Positions 17,796 through 26,270 of a stretch of 64,000 nt of DNA are shown here, one piece after another (the stretch's first letter is position 1; each line of letters begins with the position of its first letter). The stretch comes from Pseudomonas syringae (GTDB taxonomy: Bacteria > Pseudomonadota > Gammaproteobacteria > Pseudomonadales > Pseudomonadaceae). The notes beneath the pieces are model-generated. The model was not told the DNA's origin. It did no database searches and saw only the letters and a list, made by a program, of their open reading frames with translations. The translations under genes were made by a program, and so were the position numbers. The stretch covers positions 1-64,000 of the forward strand of contig NZ_WKEQ01000019.1 in assembly GCF_021605415.1 (NCBI RefSeq), written 5' to 3'.

Positions 17796-19412
17796 TTATT
17801 TGCCCATGGCACCCCGTGCCGCTTCGATCTTGGCCTTGACCGCTTCGAGATTGAAACTCGCGCCTTTCTGCATCGGCGGATACTCGATGGCCGTTTCAGC
17901 CAGTTTCACCACCTGCTGCTGGACGAAAACGAAACGCCAGAACTGGAATTTGAACCACTCGAAATATTCCAGGGAACCGCTGGCCGCCATGTTTTCCGGC
18001 CAGCCGGCACGCTCGAACGGGTCAAGCCGCAGGTTGGTCAGGATCGGCATGTCGAGGGTGACTTTCGCGCCCAGCCAGCCGCCGGGCTGATCGATGAAGC
18101 GGTACTTGAAATCATCAATGCGAATGGCCCCGAGTGCGCTCTCGCCGAAGTAGAAGATTTCGTGCCGATTTGACGGGCCTTTGCCGGTGATCATGGGCGT
18201 CTGGTCGTAGCCGTCCAGATGAACTTTGTAGGTTCGGTCGCCCAGTTGTTTGCCTTTGAGCAGTTCAGTAGTGATGGCCGAATTACCCGCCGCAGCGACA
18301 AAAGTGGGGAACCAGTCCATGCCGGACATGATGCCGTTGCCGATGGTGTTGGGCGGCACCTGGCCGGGCCAGCGGATGATCGCCGGCACGCGGAACCCAC
18401 CTTCCATCACCGTGCCTTTACCCATCGCGAACGGCGTTGTGCCGCCGTCCGGCCAAGTGAAGTTTTCCGCGCCATTGTCGGTGGTGAACACCAAGATGGT
18501 GTTGTCGGCCATGCCGTCGTTTTTCAGCTTGGTCATGACGTCGCCGACAATGTCGTCAAGTTGCGCCATACCGGCTTCCTGTTCCGACCAGCCGTTTTGT
18601 GCGTTGCGCATGCCTTCGTATTTGTCCGAAAGGTGCGTGACGATGTGCATGCGCGTCGGGTTGAGCCAGAGGAAGAACGGTTTGTTGTCCTGCTTGGCTT
18701 TGTCGACAAAAGCGAAGGCCTTGTCGCGGATTTCGTCGTCGACGGTTTTCATGCGCTCAGGATAGAGCGTGCCGGCGTCTTCGATTTTCTGTTTGCCGAC
18801 CTTGCCCCAGCGCGGCATGACGGTCGCATCGTCGCTGGTGGTGGCCCAGCTGTGCACCATGTTGCGCGGGCCGATGGTGTCGAGCAGATCCTTTGGATAG
18901 TTGGGATGCGCCGGGTCTTCCATGGCGTCGAGGTGGTAGAGGTAGCCGAAGAACTCGTCGAACCCGTGCACCGTGGGCAGGAATTCGTTAAGGTCGCCCA
19001 AGTGGTTTTTGCCGAACTGGCCGGTGCTGTAGCCCATGGATTTGAGCACGGTGGCGATGGTCACCGCTTCGGCGGGAATGCCGATGGGCGAACCGGCCTG
19101 GCCGACGGTGGTCATGCCGGTGCGGATCGGCAGTTCACCGGTGATGAAATTGGCGCGCCCGGCGGTGCAACTGGCTTCGGCGTAATAATCGGTGAAGCGC
19201 ATGCCTTCGGCGGCGAGCTGGTCAAGGTTGGGCGTGCGGCCGGCCATCATCCCTTGGTTGTAAACGCCGATGTTCGACCAGCCGACGTCGTCGCCCATGA
19301 TCACCACGATATTGGGCGGCGGCTTATCGGCGGCGTGAGTGATGAAGGGTACCGTCAAAGCGGATAACGACAGTGAAGCAGCGAACAACGCGGACAATCT
19401 TGTCGGGTTCAT
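17796..19412 (-). CDS. Exported arylsulfatase (type I, formylglycine)
   Basis: 538 residues from the ATG at 19412, preceded by AGGAG at good spacing; a longer in-frame reading to 19529 adds 39 residues before the signal peptide and is rejected. A signal peptide (about 1-27, ending THAA) predicts periplasmic location. Metal-binding Asp41/Asp42 sit in VVIMGDDVGW. The sulfatase signature is SCTAGR, with Cys82 to be converted to formylglycine and Arg86. VFTTDNGAENFTWPDG supplies later metal ligands. The C-terminal segment (WFKFQFWRFVFVQQQVVKLAETA) is helical. It hydrolyses sulfate esters, probably for sulfur scavenging. The maturation enzyme is not in the window. Confidence 0.92.
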   Translation of the reverse strand: MNPTRLSALFAASLSLSALTVPFITHAADKPPPNIVVIMGDDVGWSNIGVYNQGMMAGRTPNLDQLAAEGMRFTDYYAEASCTAGRANFITGELPIRTGMTTVGQAGSPIGIPAEAVTIATVLKSMGYSTGQFGKNHLGDLNEFLPTVHGFDEFFGYLYHLDAMEDPAHPNYPKDLLDTIGPRNMVHSWATTSDDATVMPRWGKVGKQKIEDAGTLYPERMKTVDDEIRDKAFAFVDKAKQDNKPFFLWLNPTRMHIVTHLSDKYEGMRNAQNGWSEQEAGMAQLDDIVGDVMTKLKNDGMADNTILVFTTDNGAENFTWPDGGTTPFAMGKGTVMEGGFRVPAIIRWPGQVPPNTIGNGIMSGMDWFPTFVAAAGNSAITTELLKGKQLGDRTYKVHLDGYDQTPMITGKGPSNRHEIFYFGESALGAIRIDDFKYRFIDQPGGWLGAKVTLDMPILTNLRLDPFERAGWPENMAASGSLEYFEWFKFQFWRFVFVQQQVVKLAETAIEYPPMQKGASFNLEAVKAKIEAARGAMGK

Positions 19413-19777
19413 GAGCAGCTCCTGCGTACTTGCGTCAGTACCGAAGACAGGCCCCCCGACCTTTCTTGGGAATCGAATCCCCGGGGTCAGAGTAGGTTGG
19501 ATCCGGGGATTCGCCAGAAAATATTTCAAGCGTGGAGCCGTTGTATCACGGGCGTTACAGGGTCAGGGTCGTGATGAGTGTGATCAAAGTGTTCGATTAT
19601 CGAGCGTCCAGTCTTTGGTCCAATTGTCGTTGTTGCGGCTCAGGCGTACTGTGACCAATGAAGCCGATCTTGCCAGTGATTCGTTCGCTAAGCTTCGTGA
19701 CTAAACTGTGAACCTGCACTTGCCTTTGTGATCAGCGGCAGGTGACAAAAATAACGACAACATCGAGTGCCTTGCCC
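19413..19777. other. Divergent intergenic region with a perfect 10-bp inverted repeat
   Basis: Spacer of 365 bases between the arylsulfatase gene and benR. It contains GAATCCCCGG (19475-19484) and its exact reverse complement CCGGGGATTC (19503-19512), 18 bases apart, about 65-100 bases upstream of the arylsulfatase start. This could be an operator or a leader hairpin. Nothing else is recognised; no short gene is supported. Confidence 0.5.
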
Positions 19778-20734
19778 ATGGACAGTCGCCTGCTGAGTGA
19801 CCGCAGCAGCGTGTTCCTTCACGCTGATCCCTATGCCGTCTCCGATTATGTGAACCAGCATGTCGGCCAGCACTTCATCGGTCTGTCCAAAAGCTCTCGT
19901 CCCCAAGCCAGCCTCAATCACCGCAAACTCGCTGACCTGGATCTGTGCCGCATCAGCTACGGTGGCAGCGTGCGCGTTACTTCGCTGGCGCTGGAAACGG
20001 TCTATCACCTGCAAGTGCTGCTGCAAGGCAATTGCCTGTGGCGCGGGCACAAACGCGAGCATTATCTGGTGCCGGGCGAGTTGTTGGTGATCAATCCGGA
20101 TGATCCGGTGGATCTGACGTATTCGGAAGATTGCGAGAAATTCATTCTGAAGGTGCCGGCGACGGTGCTCGAATCGGTGTGCGATGACCAGCGTTGGCAG
20201 CGTCCGGGCAGTGGCGTGCGGTTTTTGCGCAATCATTATCGGCTGGATGAATTGGAAGGGTTTACCAATTTGCTCGCGATGGTGTGTCTGGAGGCGGAGG
20301 CGAGCGATCCGCTGTTGCGGGTGCAAGAGCATTACGCGCAGATTGTCGGCAGCAAGTTGCTGTCGTTGATGAGCACCAACATCATCCGCGAATCCCTCAG
20401 TTCACCCAGCGTCAGTTTCGAGCGCATCCTCGATTACATCGAGCGCAACCTGAAACTCGACCTGCGCGCCGAAGACCTCGCCGCGCAGGCCAGCATGAGC
20501 CCGCGCTCGTTGTATGCGCTGTTCGAACGCCAACTCGGCGTGACGCCGCTGCAATACATCCGCCAGCGTAAGCTCGAACGCATCCACACCTGCCTCAACG
20601 ACCCGAGTTGCCCGGTCAGAAACCTCACCGAACTGGCGTTGGACTACGGCTTCCTGCACCTGGGCCGATTCTCTGAAAGCTACCGTATGCAATTCGGCGA
20701 ACTGCCCTCCCAAACCTTCAAACGCCGCCACTAA
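19778..20734 (+). CDS. benR: BenR, AraC/XylS-family activator of benzoate degradation
   Basis: 318 residues from the ATG at 19778 (MDSRLLSDRSSVFLHADPYAVSDYVNQHVG); a GTG at 19742 is in frame but poorly served by a ribosome-binding site. The N-terminal effector/dimerisation domain carries the XylS/BenR-type sequence YHLQVLLQGNCLWRGH and INPDDPVDLTYSEDCEKF. The C-terminal AraC domain has both helix-turn-helix motifs (LAAQASMSPRSLYALFERQLG; LTELALDYGFLHLGRFSESYR). It lies upstream of benA in the same direction, and two canonical XylS/BenR boxes lie between the genes. Known BenR proteins respond to benzoate. Confidence 0.93.
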   Translation: MDSRLLSDRSSVFLHADPYAVSDYVNQHVGQHFIGLSKSSRPQASLNHRKLADLDLCRISYGGSVRVTSLALETVYHLQVLLQGNCLWRGHKREHYLVPGELLVINPDDPVDLTYSEDCEKFILKVPATVLESVCDDQRWQRPGSGVRFLRNHYRLDELEGFTNLLAMVCLEAEASDPLLRVQEHYAQIVGSKLLSLMSTNIIRESLSSPSVSFERILDYIERNLKLDLRAEDLAAQASMSPRSLYALFERQLGVTPLQYIRQRKLERIHTCLNDPSCPVRNLTELALDYGFLHLGRFSESYRMQFGELPSQTFKRRH

Positions 20735-20745
20735 AAGTCAGGTCG

Positions 20746-20771
20746 CCATCGCGAGCAGGCTCGCTCCTACA
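20746..20771. repeat. Single REP-type palindrome
   Basis: CGCCATCGCGAGCAGGCTCG followed by CTCCTACA, a REP form common in fluorescent pseudomonads. It lies just after the benR stop and its GCGAGCAGGCTCGC core can fold, so it may double as a transcript end. Confidence 0.7.
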
Positions 20772-20816
20772 GCGGTTCGGCGGTGTCTACAAAATTGTGT
20801 GTCCCTGCCCATAACC

Positions 20817-20910
20817 CTGTGGGGGCTGGCTTGCCAGCGATGAGGCCGACACATTCAACACAAATATCGCCTGAGTTGATGCCATCGCTGGCAAGCCAGA
20901 CTCCTGCAGG
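20817..20910. repeat. Paired inverted REP elements
   Basis: GGGGCTGGCTTGCCAGCGAT (about 20822-20841) faces ATCGCTGGCAAGCCAGACTC (about 20884-20903). Together they form a long-stem inverted pair separated by about 45 bases. It lies between benR and the benA promoter and would insulate the two transcripts. Confidence 0.8.
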
Positions 20911-20935
20911 TTTGGTTGATGTTCGTAACACCCTC

Positions 20936-20971
20936 TGCACAAAACGGATAACGATCTGCACGATTCGGCTA
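20936..20971 (+). promoter_or_regulatory. Tandem BenR/XylS boxes upstream of benA
   Basis: Two direct 15-base repeats match the XylS/BenR consensus TGCA-N6-GGNTA: TGCACAAAACGGATA (20936-20950) and TGCACGATTCGGCTA (20957-20971). They are separated by six bases, so equivalent positions are 21 bases (two helical turns) apart. The order GGATA then GGCTA and the six-base gap are the same as in the known Pm promoter of the TOL plasmid. The benA start lies 64 bases beyond the second box. The -10 element is not obvious. Confidence 0.9.
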
Positions 20972-21034
20972 TTGCCGCGCCCATCACCTCCCTAACCTGA
21001 CCTGGCCTGAACAATAACAATGGAGGCCCTGGCC

Positions 21035-22393
21035 ATGTCCCTGGGAATCGATTACTTGAATGCCATGCTCGAAGACGATCCCGAAAAAGGCGTCTACCGC
21101 TGCAAGCGGGAAATGTTCACCGATCCGCGCCTGTTCGAACTGGAGATGACGCACATCTTCGAGGGCAACTGGATCTACCTGGCGCACGAAAGCCAGATCC
21201 CGAACAAAAACGACTTCCTGACCACCACAATGGGCCGCCAGCCGATTTTCATCGCGCGTAACAAGGACGGTGAGCTCAACGCATTCCTCAACGCCTGCAG
21301 CCATCGCGGCGCCATGCTCTGCCGCCACAAGGCCGGCAACCGTTCCAGCTACACCTGCCCCTTCCACGGCTGGACGTTCAACAACAGCGGCAAACTGCTC
21401 AAGGTCAAAGATCCAAGCGCAGCCGGCTACCCAGACAGTTTCAACTGCGAAGGCTCCCATGACCTGACCAAAGTCGCCCGGTTCGAGTCCTATCGCGGTT
21501 TTCTGTTCGGCAGCCTCAACGCTGACGTGAAATCCCTCGCCGAGCACCTGGGCGAGTCCGCCAAAATCATCGACATGATCGTCGACCAGTCCCCTGAAGG
21601 TCTGGAAGTGCTGCGCGGTGCCAGCTCCTATATCTACGAAGGCAACTGGAAACTCACCGCCGAAAACGGCGCCGATGGTTATCACGTCAGCTCCGTGCAC
21701 TGGAACTACGCGGCCACCCAGAACCAGCGCCAGCAACGCGAGGCCGGCGAAGAAATCAAGACCATGAGCGCCGGCAGTTGGGCCAAGGGCGGCGGCGGTT
21801 TCTATTCGTTCGACCACGGCCACTTGCTGCTCTGGACACGCTGGGCCAACCCGCAGGATCGTCCGGCCTACGAGCGTCGCGACGAACTTGCCCGGGATTT
21901 CGGCCAGGCCCGCGCCGACTGGATGATCGAGAATTCGCGCAACCTGTGCCTGTACCCGAACGTCTACCTGATGGATCAGTTCAGCTCGCAGATCCGCATC
22001 GCCCGGCCGATTTCCGTCGATAAAACCGAGATCACCATTTACTGCATTGCCCCCAAAGGCGAGAGCGCCGGCGCACGCACCCGGCGCATTCGTCAGTACG
22101 AAGATTTCTTTAACGTCAGCGGCATGGCCACGCCGGATGACCTGGAAGAATTCCGCTCCTGCCAGACCGGTTACGGTGCTGGCCGAGGCTGGAACGACAT
22201 GTCCCGTGGCGCGACGCATTGGGTCGAAGGCGCTGACGCGGCGGCAGAGGAAATCGACCTCAAGCCATTGTTGTCCGGCGTGCGCACCGAAGATGAAGGG
22301 CTGTTCGTGCTGCAACACAAGTATTGGCAGGAAACCATGCTCAAGGCAGCGTCCACCGAGCCGCAGTTGATCCCCGTGGAGGACGTGCCATGA
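21035..22393 (+). CDS. benA: Benzoate 1,2-dioxygenase, oxygenase large (alpha) subunit
   Basis: 452 residues from the ATG at 21035, with GGAGG eight bases upstream; the ATG at 21020 overlaps that site. The Rieske [2Fe-2S] motif is [11 protein letters not shown] ... CPFHGW (about residues 89-111). The mononuclear iron region is [17 protein letters not shown], with two His ligands, followed by a later Asp. With BenB it forms the oxygenase that adds O2 to benzoate to give the cis-diol. The sequence is very close to my memory of Pseudomonas BenA (start [14 protein letters not shown]). First gene of benABCD-catBCA; it overlaps benB by four bases (ATGA). Confidence 0.96.
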   Translation: MSLGIDYLNAMLEDDPEKGVYRCKREMFTDPRLFELEMTHIFEGNWIYLAHESQIPNKNDFLTTTMGRQPIFIARNKDGELNAFLNACSHRGAMLCRHKAGNRSSYTCPFHGWTFNNSGKLLKVKDPSAAGYPDSFNCEGSHDLTKVARFESYRGFLFGSLNADVKSLAEHLGESAKIIDMIVDQSPEGLEVLRGASSYIYEGNWKLTAENGADGYHVSSVHWNYAATQNQRQQREAGEEIKTMSAGSWAKGGGGFYSFDHGHLLLWTRWANPQDRPAYERRDELARDFGQARADWMIENSRNLCLYPNVYLMDQFSSQIRIARPISVDKTEITIYCIAPKGESAGARTRRIRQYEDFFNVSGMATPDDLEEFRSCQTGYGAGRGWNDMSRGATHWVEGADAAAEEIDLKPLLSGVRTEDEGLFVLQHKYWQETMLKAASTEPQLIPVEDVP

Positions 22394-22878
22394 ACAGCGT
22401 CTACGACACCGTGCGGGATTTTCTCTACCGCGAAGCGCGTTATCTCGATGACGGCCAGTGGGACGAATGGCTCGAACTCTACGCCGCTGACGCCAGCTTC
22501 TGGATGCCGGCCTGGGACGACAACGACCAGTTGACCGAAAATCCGCAAAGCGAAATCTCGCTGATCTGGTACGGCAACCGTGGCGGCCTTGAAGACCGGA
22601 TATTCCGGATCAAGACCGAGCGCTCCAGCGCGACCATTCCTGACACCCGCACCTCGCACAACCTGAGCAACATCGAGATCGTCGAGCACAGCGAAGACCA
22701 GTGCCAAGTGCGCTTCAACTGGTACACCCTGAGCTTTCGCTACAAGACCGTCGACACGTACTTCGGCAACAGTTTCTACACCCTCGACCTGCGCGGCGAA
22801 CAGCCGCTGATCAAGGCCAAGAAAGTCGTGCTGAAAAACGATTACGTCCGTCAGGTCATCGACATCTACCACATCTGA
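22390..22878 (+). CDS. benB: Benzoate 1,2-dioxygenase, small (beta) subunit
   Basis: 162 residues. The start is the ATG overlapping the benA stop (ATGA at 22390-22393). The family signature [30 protein letters not shown] and the C-terminus [23 protein letters not shown] are typical of Rieske dioxygenase beta subunits of the benzoate/toluate group. It has no cofactor and packs with BenA into the hexameric oxygenase. Translational coupling to benA is likely from the overlap. Confidence 0.96.
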   Translation: MNSVYDTVRDFLYREARYLDDGQWDEWLELYAADASFWMPAWDDNDQLTENPQSEISLIWYGNRGGLEDRIFRIKTERSSATIPDTRTSHNLSNIEIVEHSEDQCQVRFNWYTLSFRYKTVDTYFGNSFYTLDLRGEQPLIKAKKVVLKNDYVRQVIDIYHI

Positions 22879-22946
22879 TCATCGCCGTTGCGAGCCGCCG
22901 CCGACGCGTGTTCGCGGCCGGGTTTGTCACGCCAGTGAGGTGCACC

Positions 22947-23960
22947 ATGAGCTTTCAGATCGCATTGAATTTCGAAGACGGGGTGACCCGTTTCATCGAG
23001 GCTGCCGGCCACGAAACGGTTGCCGACGCCGCCTACCGCCAAGGTATCAACATTCCGCTGGACTGCCGTGACGGCGCTTGCGGCACTTGCAAATGCTTCG
23101 CCGAAGCCGGGCGCTACGAGATGGGCGATAACTTCATCGAAGACGCCCTCAGCGATGACGAACTTGCCCAAGGTTACGTGCTCACCTGCCAGATGCGTGC
23201 GGCCAGCGATTGCGTGGTGAAAGTGCCGGCGTCGTCGCAAGTCTGCAAGACCCAACAGGCCAGTTTCGAAGCGGCGATCAGCGATGTCCGCCAGCTCTCC
23301 GAGAGCACCATCGCGCTGTCGATCAAGGGCGAAGCCCTGAGCAAACTGGCGTTCCTGCCTGGGCAATACGTCAACCTGCAAGTGCCGGGCAGCGAGCAAA
23401 GCCGTGCTTATTCCTTCAGTTCGTTGCAGCAGGACGGCGAGGTCAGTTTCCTGATCCGCAACGTGCCGGGCGGGCTGATGAGCAGTTTTCTCACAGGGCT
23501 CGCCAAGGCTGGCGACAACATGACCCTGGCCGGGCCGTTGGGCAGTTTTTACCTGCGCGAAATCAAGCGGCCGCTCCTGTTGCTGGCCGGCGGCACCGGG
23601 CTGGCGCCGTTCACCGCGATGCTCGACAAAATCGCCGGGGAGGGCAGCGAACATCCGCTGCACCTGATCTACGGCGTCACCAACGACTTCGACCTGGTCG
23701 AGCTCGAACGCCTCGAAGCCTTCGCGGCGCGCATCCCCAACTTCACCTTCAGCGCCTGCGTCGCCAACCCGGCGAGCCAGCATCCGCTCAAGGGCTACGT
23801 CACCCAACACATCGAGCCGCAGCACCTGAATGACGGCGATGTCGACGTGTACCTGTGCGGGCCGCCGCCGATGGTCGAGGCGGTCAGCCTGTACATCCGC
23901 GAGCAAGGCATCACTCCGGCGAATTTCTACTACGAAAAATTCGCGGCCGCCGCTGCCTGA
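22947..23960 (+). CDS. benC: Benzoate 1,2-dioxygenase electron-transfer component
   Basis: 337 residues from the ATG at 22947, with GAGG upstream (GTGAGGTGCACC). The N-terminal plant-type [2Fe-2S] ferredoxin domain carries CRDGACGTCKCF and the fourth Cys in LTCQM. The FAD-binding domain follows (GQYVNLQVPG, RAYSFSS) and then the NAD domain (LLAGGTGLAPFTAML, YLCGPPPMV). It passes electrons from NADH to BenA. It lies 68 bases after benB and 48 before benD on the same strand, all within one apparent operon. Confidence 0.96.
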   Translation: MSFQIALNFEDGVTRFIEAAGHETVADAAYRQGINIPLDCRDGACGTCKCFAEAGRYEMGDNFIEDALSDDELAQGYVLTCQMRAASDCVVKVPASSQVCKTQQASFEAAISDVRQLSESTIALSIKGEALSKLAFLPGQYVNLQVPGSEQSRAYSFSSLQQDGEVSFLIRNVPGGLMSSFLTGLAKAGDNMTLAGPLGSFYLREIKRPLLLLAGGTGLAPFTAMLDKIAGEGSEHPLHLIYGVTNDFDLVELERLEAFAARIPNFTFSACVANPASQHPLKGYVTQHIEPQHLNDGDVDVYLCGPPPMVEAVSLYIREQGITPANFYYEKFAAAAA

Positions 23961-24008
23961 AACCTTTTTTTGGGGCTTCGTGTGGCCCCTTGTTTATTCG
24001 AGGTTGTC

Positions 24009-24770
24009 ATGAACAACAGATTCGCCAACAAAGTCGCGCTGGTCACCGGCGCCGCGCAGGGCATCGGCCGTCGCGTCTGCGAACGGTTACTGACTGAAGG
24101 CGCGCAAGTGGTTGCGGTCGACCGTTCCGAACTGGTTCACGAACTGCAAGGCGAGGGCGTGCTGACGCTGACCGCCGATCTTGAGCAATACGCCGATTGC
24201 GCGCGGGTGATGAGATCCGCCGTGGATGCCTTCGGCCGGCTCGACGTGCTGATCAATAACGTCGGCGGGACGATCTGGGCCCAGCCTTTCGAGCATTACC
24301 AGGTCGAGCAGATCGAGGCGGAAGTACGCCGCTCGCTGTTTCCGACGCTGTGGTGCTGCCACGCGGCATTGCCTTACATGCTCGAACGTGGCTCGGGCGC
24401 CATCGTCAACGTGTCGTCGATTGCCACGCGCAGTGTCAACCGCGTGCCTTACGGCGCGGCGAAAGGTGGCGTGAATGCCTTGACCGCGTGTCTCGCCCTG
24501 GAAAACGCCGGGCGTGGTATTCGCGTCAACGCCACTGCGCCGGGCGGCACCGAAGCGCCGCCGCGCCGCATCCCGCGCAACGCCGCTGAGCAGAGCGCGC
24601 AAGAGAAAATCTGGTATCAGCAAATCGTCGATCAAACCCTGGACAGTAGCCCGATGCACCGCTACGGCACGATTGACGAACAGGTCGGCGCGATCCTGTT
24701 TCTGGCCTCCGACGACGCTTCCTATATCACCGGTGTGACCCTGCCTGTGGGCGGCGGTGACCTCGGTTGA
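24009..24770 (+). CDS. benD: Benzoate cis-diol dehydrogenase (short-chain dehydrogenase)
   Basis: 253 residues from the ATG at 24009. The NAD-binding TGAAQGIGRR is at the N-terminus, NNVGG is in place, and the catalytic Ser-Tyr-Lys set is visible (NVSSIATRSVNRVPYGAAKGG). It oxidises and decarboxylates 1,6-dihydroxycyclohexa-2,4-diene-1-carboxylate to catechol with NAD+. The stop is 22 bases before the catB start, so the upper (ben) and lower (cat) pathway genes run together without room for a separate promoter of normal size. Confidence 0.95.
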   Translation: MNNRFANKVALVTGAAQGIGRRVCERLLTEGAQVVAVDRSELVHELQGEGVLTLTADLEQYADCARVMRSAVDAFGRLDVLINNVGGTIWAQPFEHYQVEQIEAEVRRSLFPTLWCCHAALPYMLERGSGAIVNVSSIATRSVNRVPYGAAKGGVNALTACLALENAGRGIRVNATAPGGTEAPPRRIPRNAAEQSAQEKIWYQQIVDQTLDSSPMHRYGTIDEQVGAILFLASDDASYITGVTLPVGGGDLG

Positions 24771-24792
24771 ACCCTTTGACTGGACGATCCTC

Positions 24793-25914
24793 ATGAGCGA
24801 CATACTGATCCAGGGCGTGACGACCATCATCGTCGACCTGCCGACCATTCGCCCGCACAAACTGGCGATGCACACGATGCAGAAACAGACGCTGGTGATC
24901 CTGCGTCTGCATTGCAGCGACGGCATCGAAGGCATCGGCGAAGCGACCACCATCGGCGGCCTCGCCTACGGTTACGAGAGCCCGGAGAGCATCAAGGCGA
25001 ACATCGACGTGCACCTGGCGCCGGCGCTGGTCGGCATGGCGGCGGACAACATTAACGCCGCCATGCAGAAACTCGACAAGATCGCCAAGGGCAACACCTT
25101 CGCCAAATCCGGCATCGAAAGCGCCTTGCTCGATGCCCAGGGCAAACGCCTCGGTTTGCCCGTCAGCGAACTGCTCGGCGGCCGCGTGCGGGACAGCCTC
25201 GAAGTGGCCTGGACACTGGCCAGCGGCGACACCGCCAGCGACATCGCCGAGGCCGAGCACATGCTCGACGCGCGCCGTCATCGCATTTTCAAGCTGAAGA
25301 TCGGCGCCAACCCGCTGGAGCAGGATCTCAAGCACGTCGTCGCGATCAAGAAAGCCTTGGGCGACCGCGCCAGTGTGCGGGTCGACGTCAACCAGTATTG
25401 GGACGAATCCCAGGCGATTCGTGGCTGCCGGGTGCTCGGTGAGAACGGTATCGACCTGATCGAGCAACCGATTTCCCGAGTCAACCGCTCTGGGCAGATT
25501 CGCCTCAATCAGCAGAGCCTTGCTCCGATCATGGCCGACGAATCCATCGAAAGCGTTGAAGACGCCTTCAGCCTCGCGGCGGACGGCGCGGCCAGTGTGT
25601 TCGCCCTGAAAATCGCCAAGAACGGCGGCCCTCGCGCTGTATTGCGGACCGCGCAGATCGCCGAAGCGGCGGGCATCGCGCTGTACGGCGGCACCATGCT
25701 CGAAGGCTCGGTCGGCACGCTGGCCTCGGCCCATGCCTTCCTTACTCTCAAGCAATTGACCTGGGACACCGAACTGTTCGGCCCCTTGTTGCTGACCGAA
25801 GACATCGTCATCGAAACGCCGGTCTATCGCGATTTTCAGCTGCACATCCCCCGCACGCCAGGCCTCGGCCTGACGCTGGACGAAGAGCGTCTGGCGCGGT
25901 TTCGCCGTCCCTGA
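24793..25914 (+). CDS. catB: Muconate cycloisomerase
   Basis: 373 residues from the ATG at 24793 (MSDILIQGVTTIIVDLPTIRPHKLA). This is an enolase-superfamily enzyme of the MLE group: catalytic Lys in FKLKIG, metal ligands in VRVDVNQYWDE, DLIEQP and MADESIES, and the general-acid Glu in YGGTMLEGSVG. It converts cis,cis-muconate to muconolactone in the catechol branch of the beta-ketoadipate pathway. The usual LysR activator gene catR is not next to it; the gene instead follows benD by 22 bases. Confidence 0.96.
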   Translation: MSDILIQGVTTIIVDLPTIRPHKLAMHTMQKQTLVILRLHCSDGIEGIGEATTIGGLAYGYESPESIKANIDVHLAPALVGMAADNINAAMQKLDKIAKGNTFAKSGIESALLDAQGKRLGLPVSELLGGRVRDSLEVAWTLASGDTASDIAEAEHMLDARRHRIFKLKIGANPLEQDLKHVVAIKKALGDRASVRVDVNQYWDESQAIRGCRVLGENGIDLIEQPISRVNRSGQIRLNQQSLAPIMADESIESVEDAFSLAADGAASVFALKIAKNGGPRAVLRTAQIAEAAGIALYGGTMLEGSVGTLASAHAFLTLKQLTWDTELFGPLLLTEDIVIETPVYRDFQLHIPRTPGLGLTLDEERLARFRRP

Positions 25915-25934
25915 ACCGATCGAAGGAGAACACC

Positions 25935-26225
25935 ATGCTGTTCCACGTAAAAATGACCGTGAAATTGCCCCGCGACATGAACCCGGCCCTGGCCACGCGG
26001 CTCAAGGCTGACGAAAAAGAACTCGCCCAGCGCCTGCAACGCGATGGCATCTGGCGTCATCTGTGGCGTATCGCCGGGCACTACGCCAATTACAGCGTGT
26101 TCGATGTGCCCAGTGTCGAGGCGCTGCACGACACCCTGATGCAATTGCCGCTGTTTCCCTACATGGACATCGAAGTCGACGGCCTCTGCCGTCACCCGTC
26201 GTCTATCCACGCTGACGATCGCTGA
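25935..26225 (+). CDS. catC: Muconolactone delta-isomerase
   Basis: 96 residues, the normal length for CatC. MLFHVKMTVKLPRDM at the start and GRIAGHYANYSVFDVPS-type sequence in the middle (WRIAGHYANYSVFDVPSVEALHDTLMQLPLFPYM) are diagnostic. GAAGGAGAA precedes the ATG. It isomerises muconolactone to beta-ketoadipate enol-lactone. The next enzymes (PcaD, PcaIJ, PcaF) are not adjacent. Confidence 0.96.
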   Translation: MLFHVKMTVKLPRDMNPALATRLKADEKELAQRLQRDGIWRHLWRIAGHYANYSVFDVPSVEALHDTLMQLPLFPYMDIEVDGLCRHPSSIHADDR

Positions 26226-26270
26226 TCAACGCTTGCGTCGCAGACAAAACAACAAGATGAGGTGAACACC

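Noticed and set aside
19413..19529. Longer N-terminus for the arylsulfatase
   Set aside because: It would place 39 unrelated residues before the signal peptide and uses the inverted-repeat region. The ATG at 19412 has AGGAG at proper spacing.
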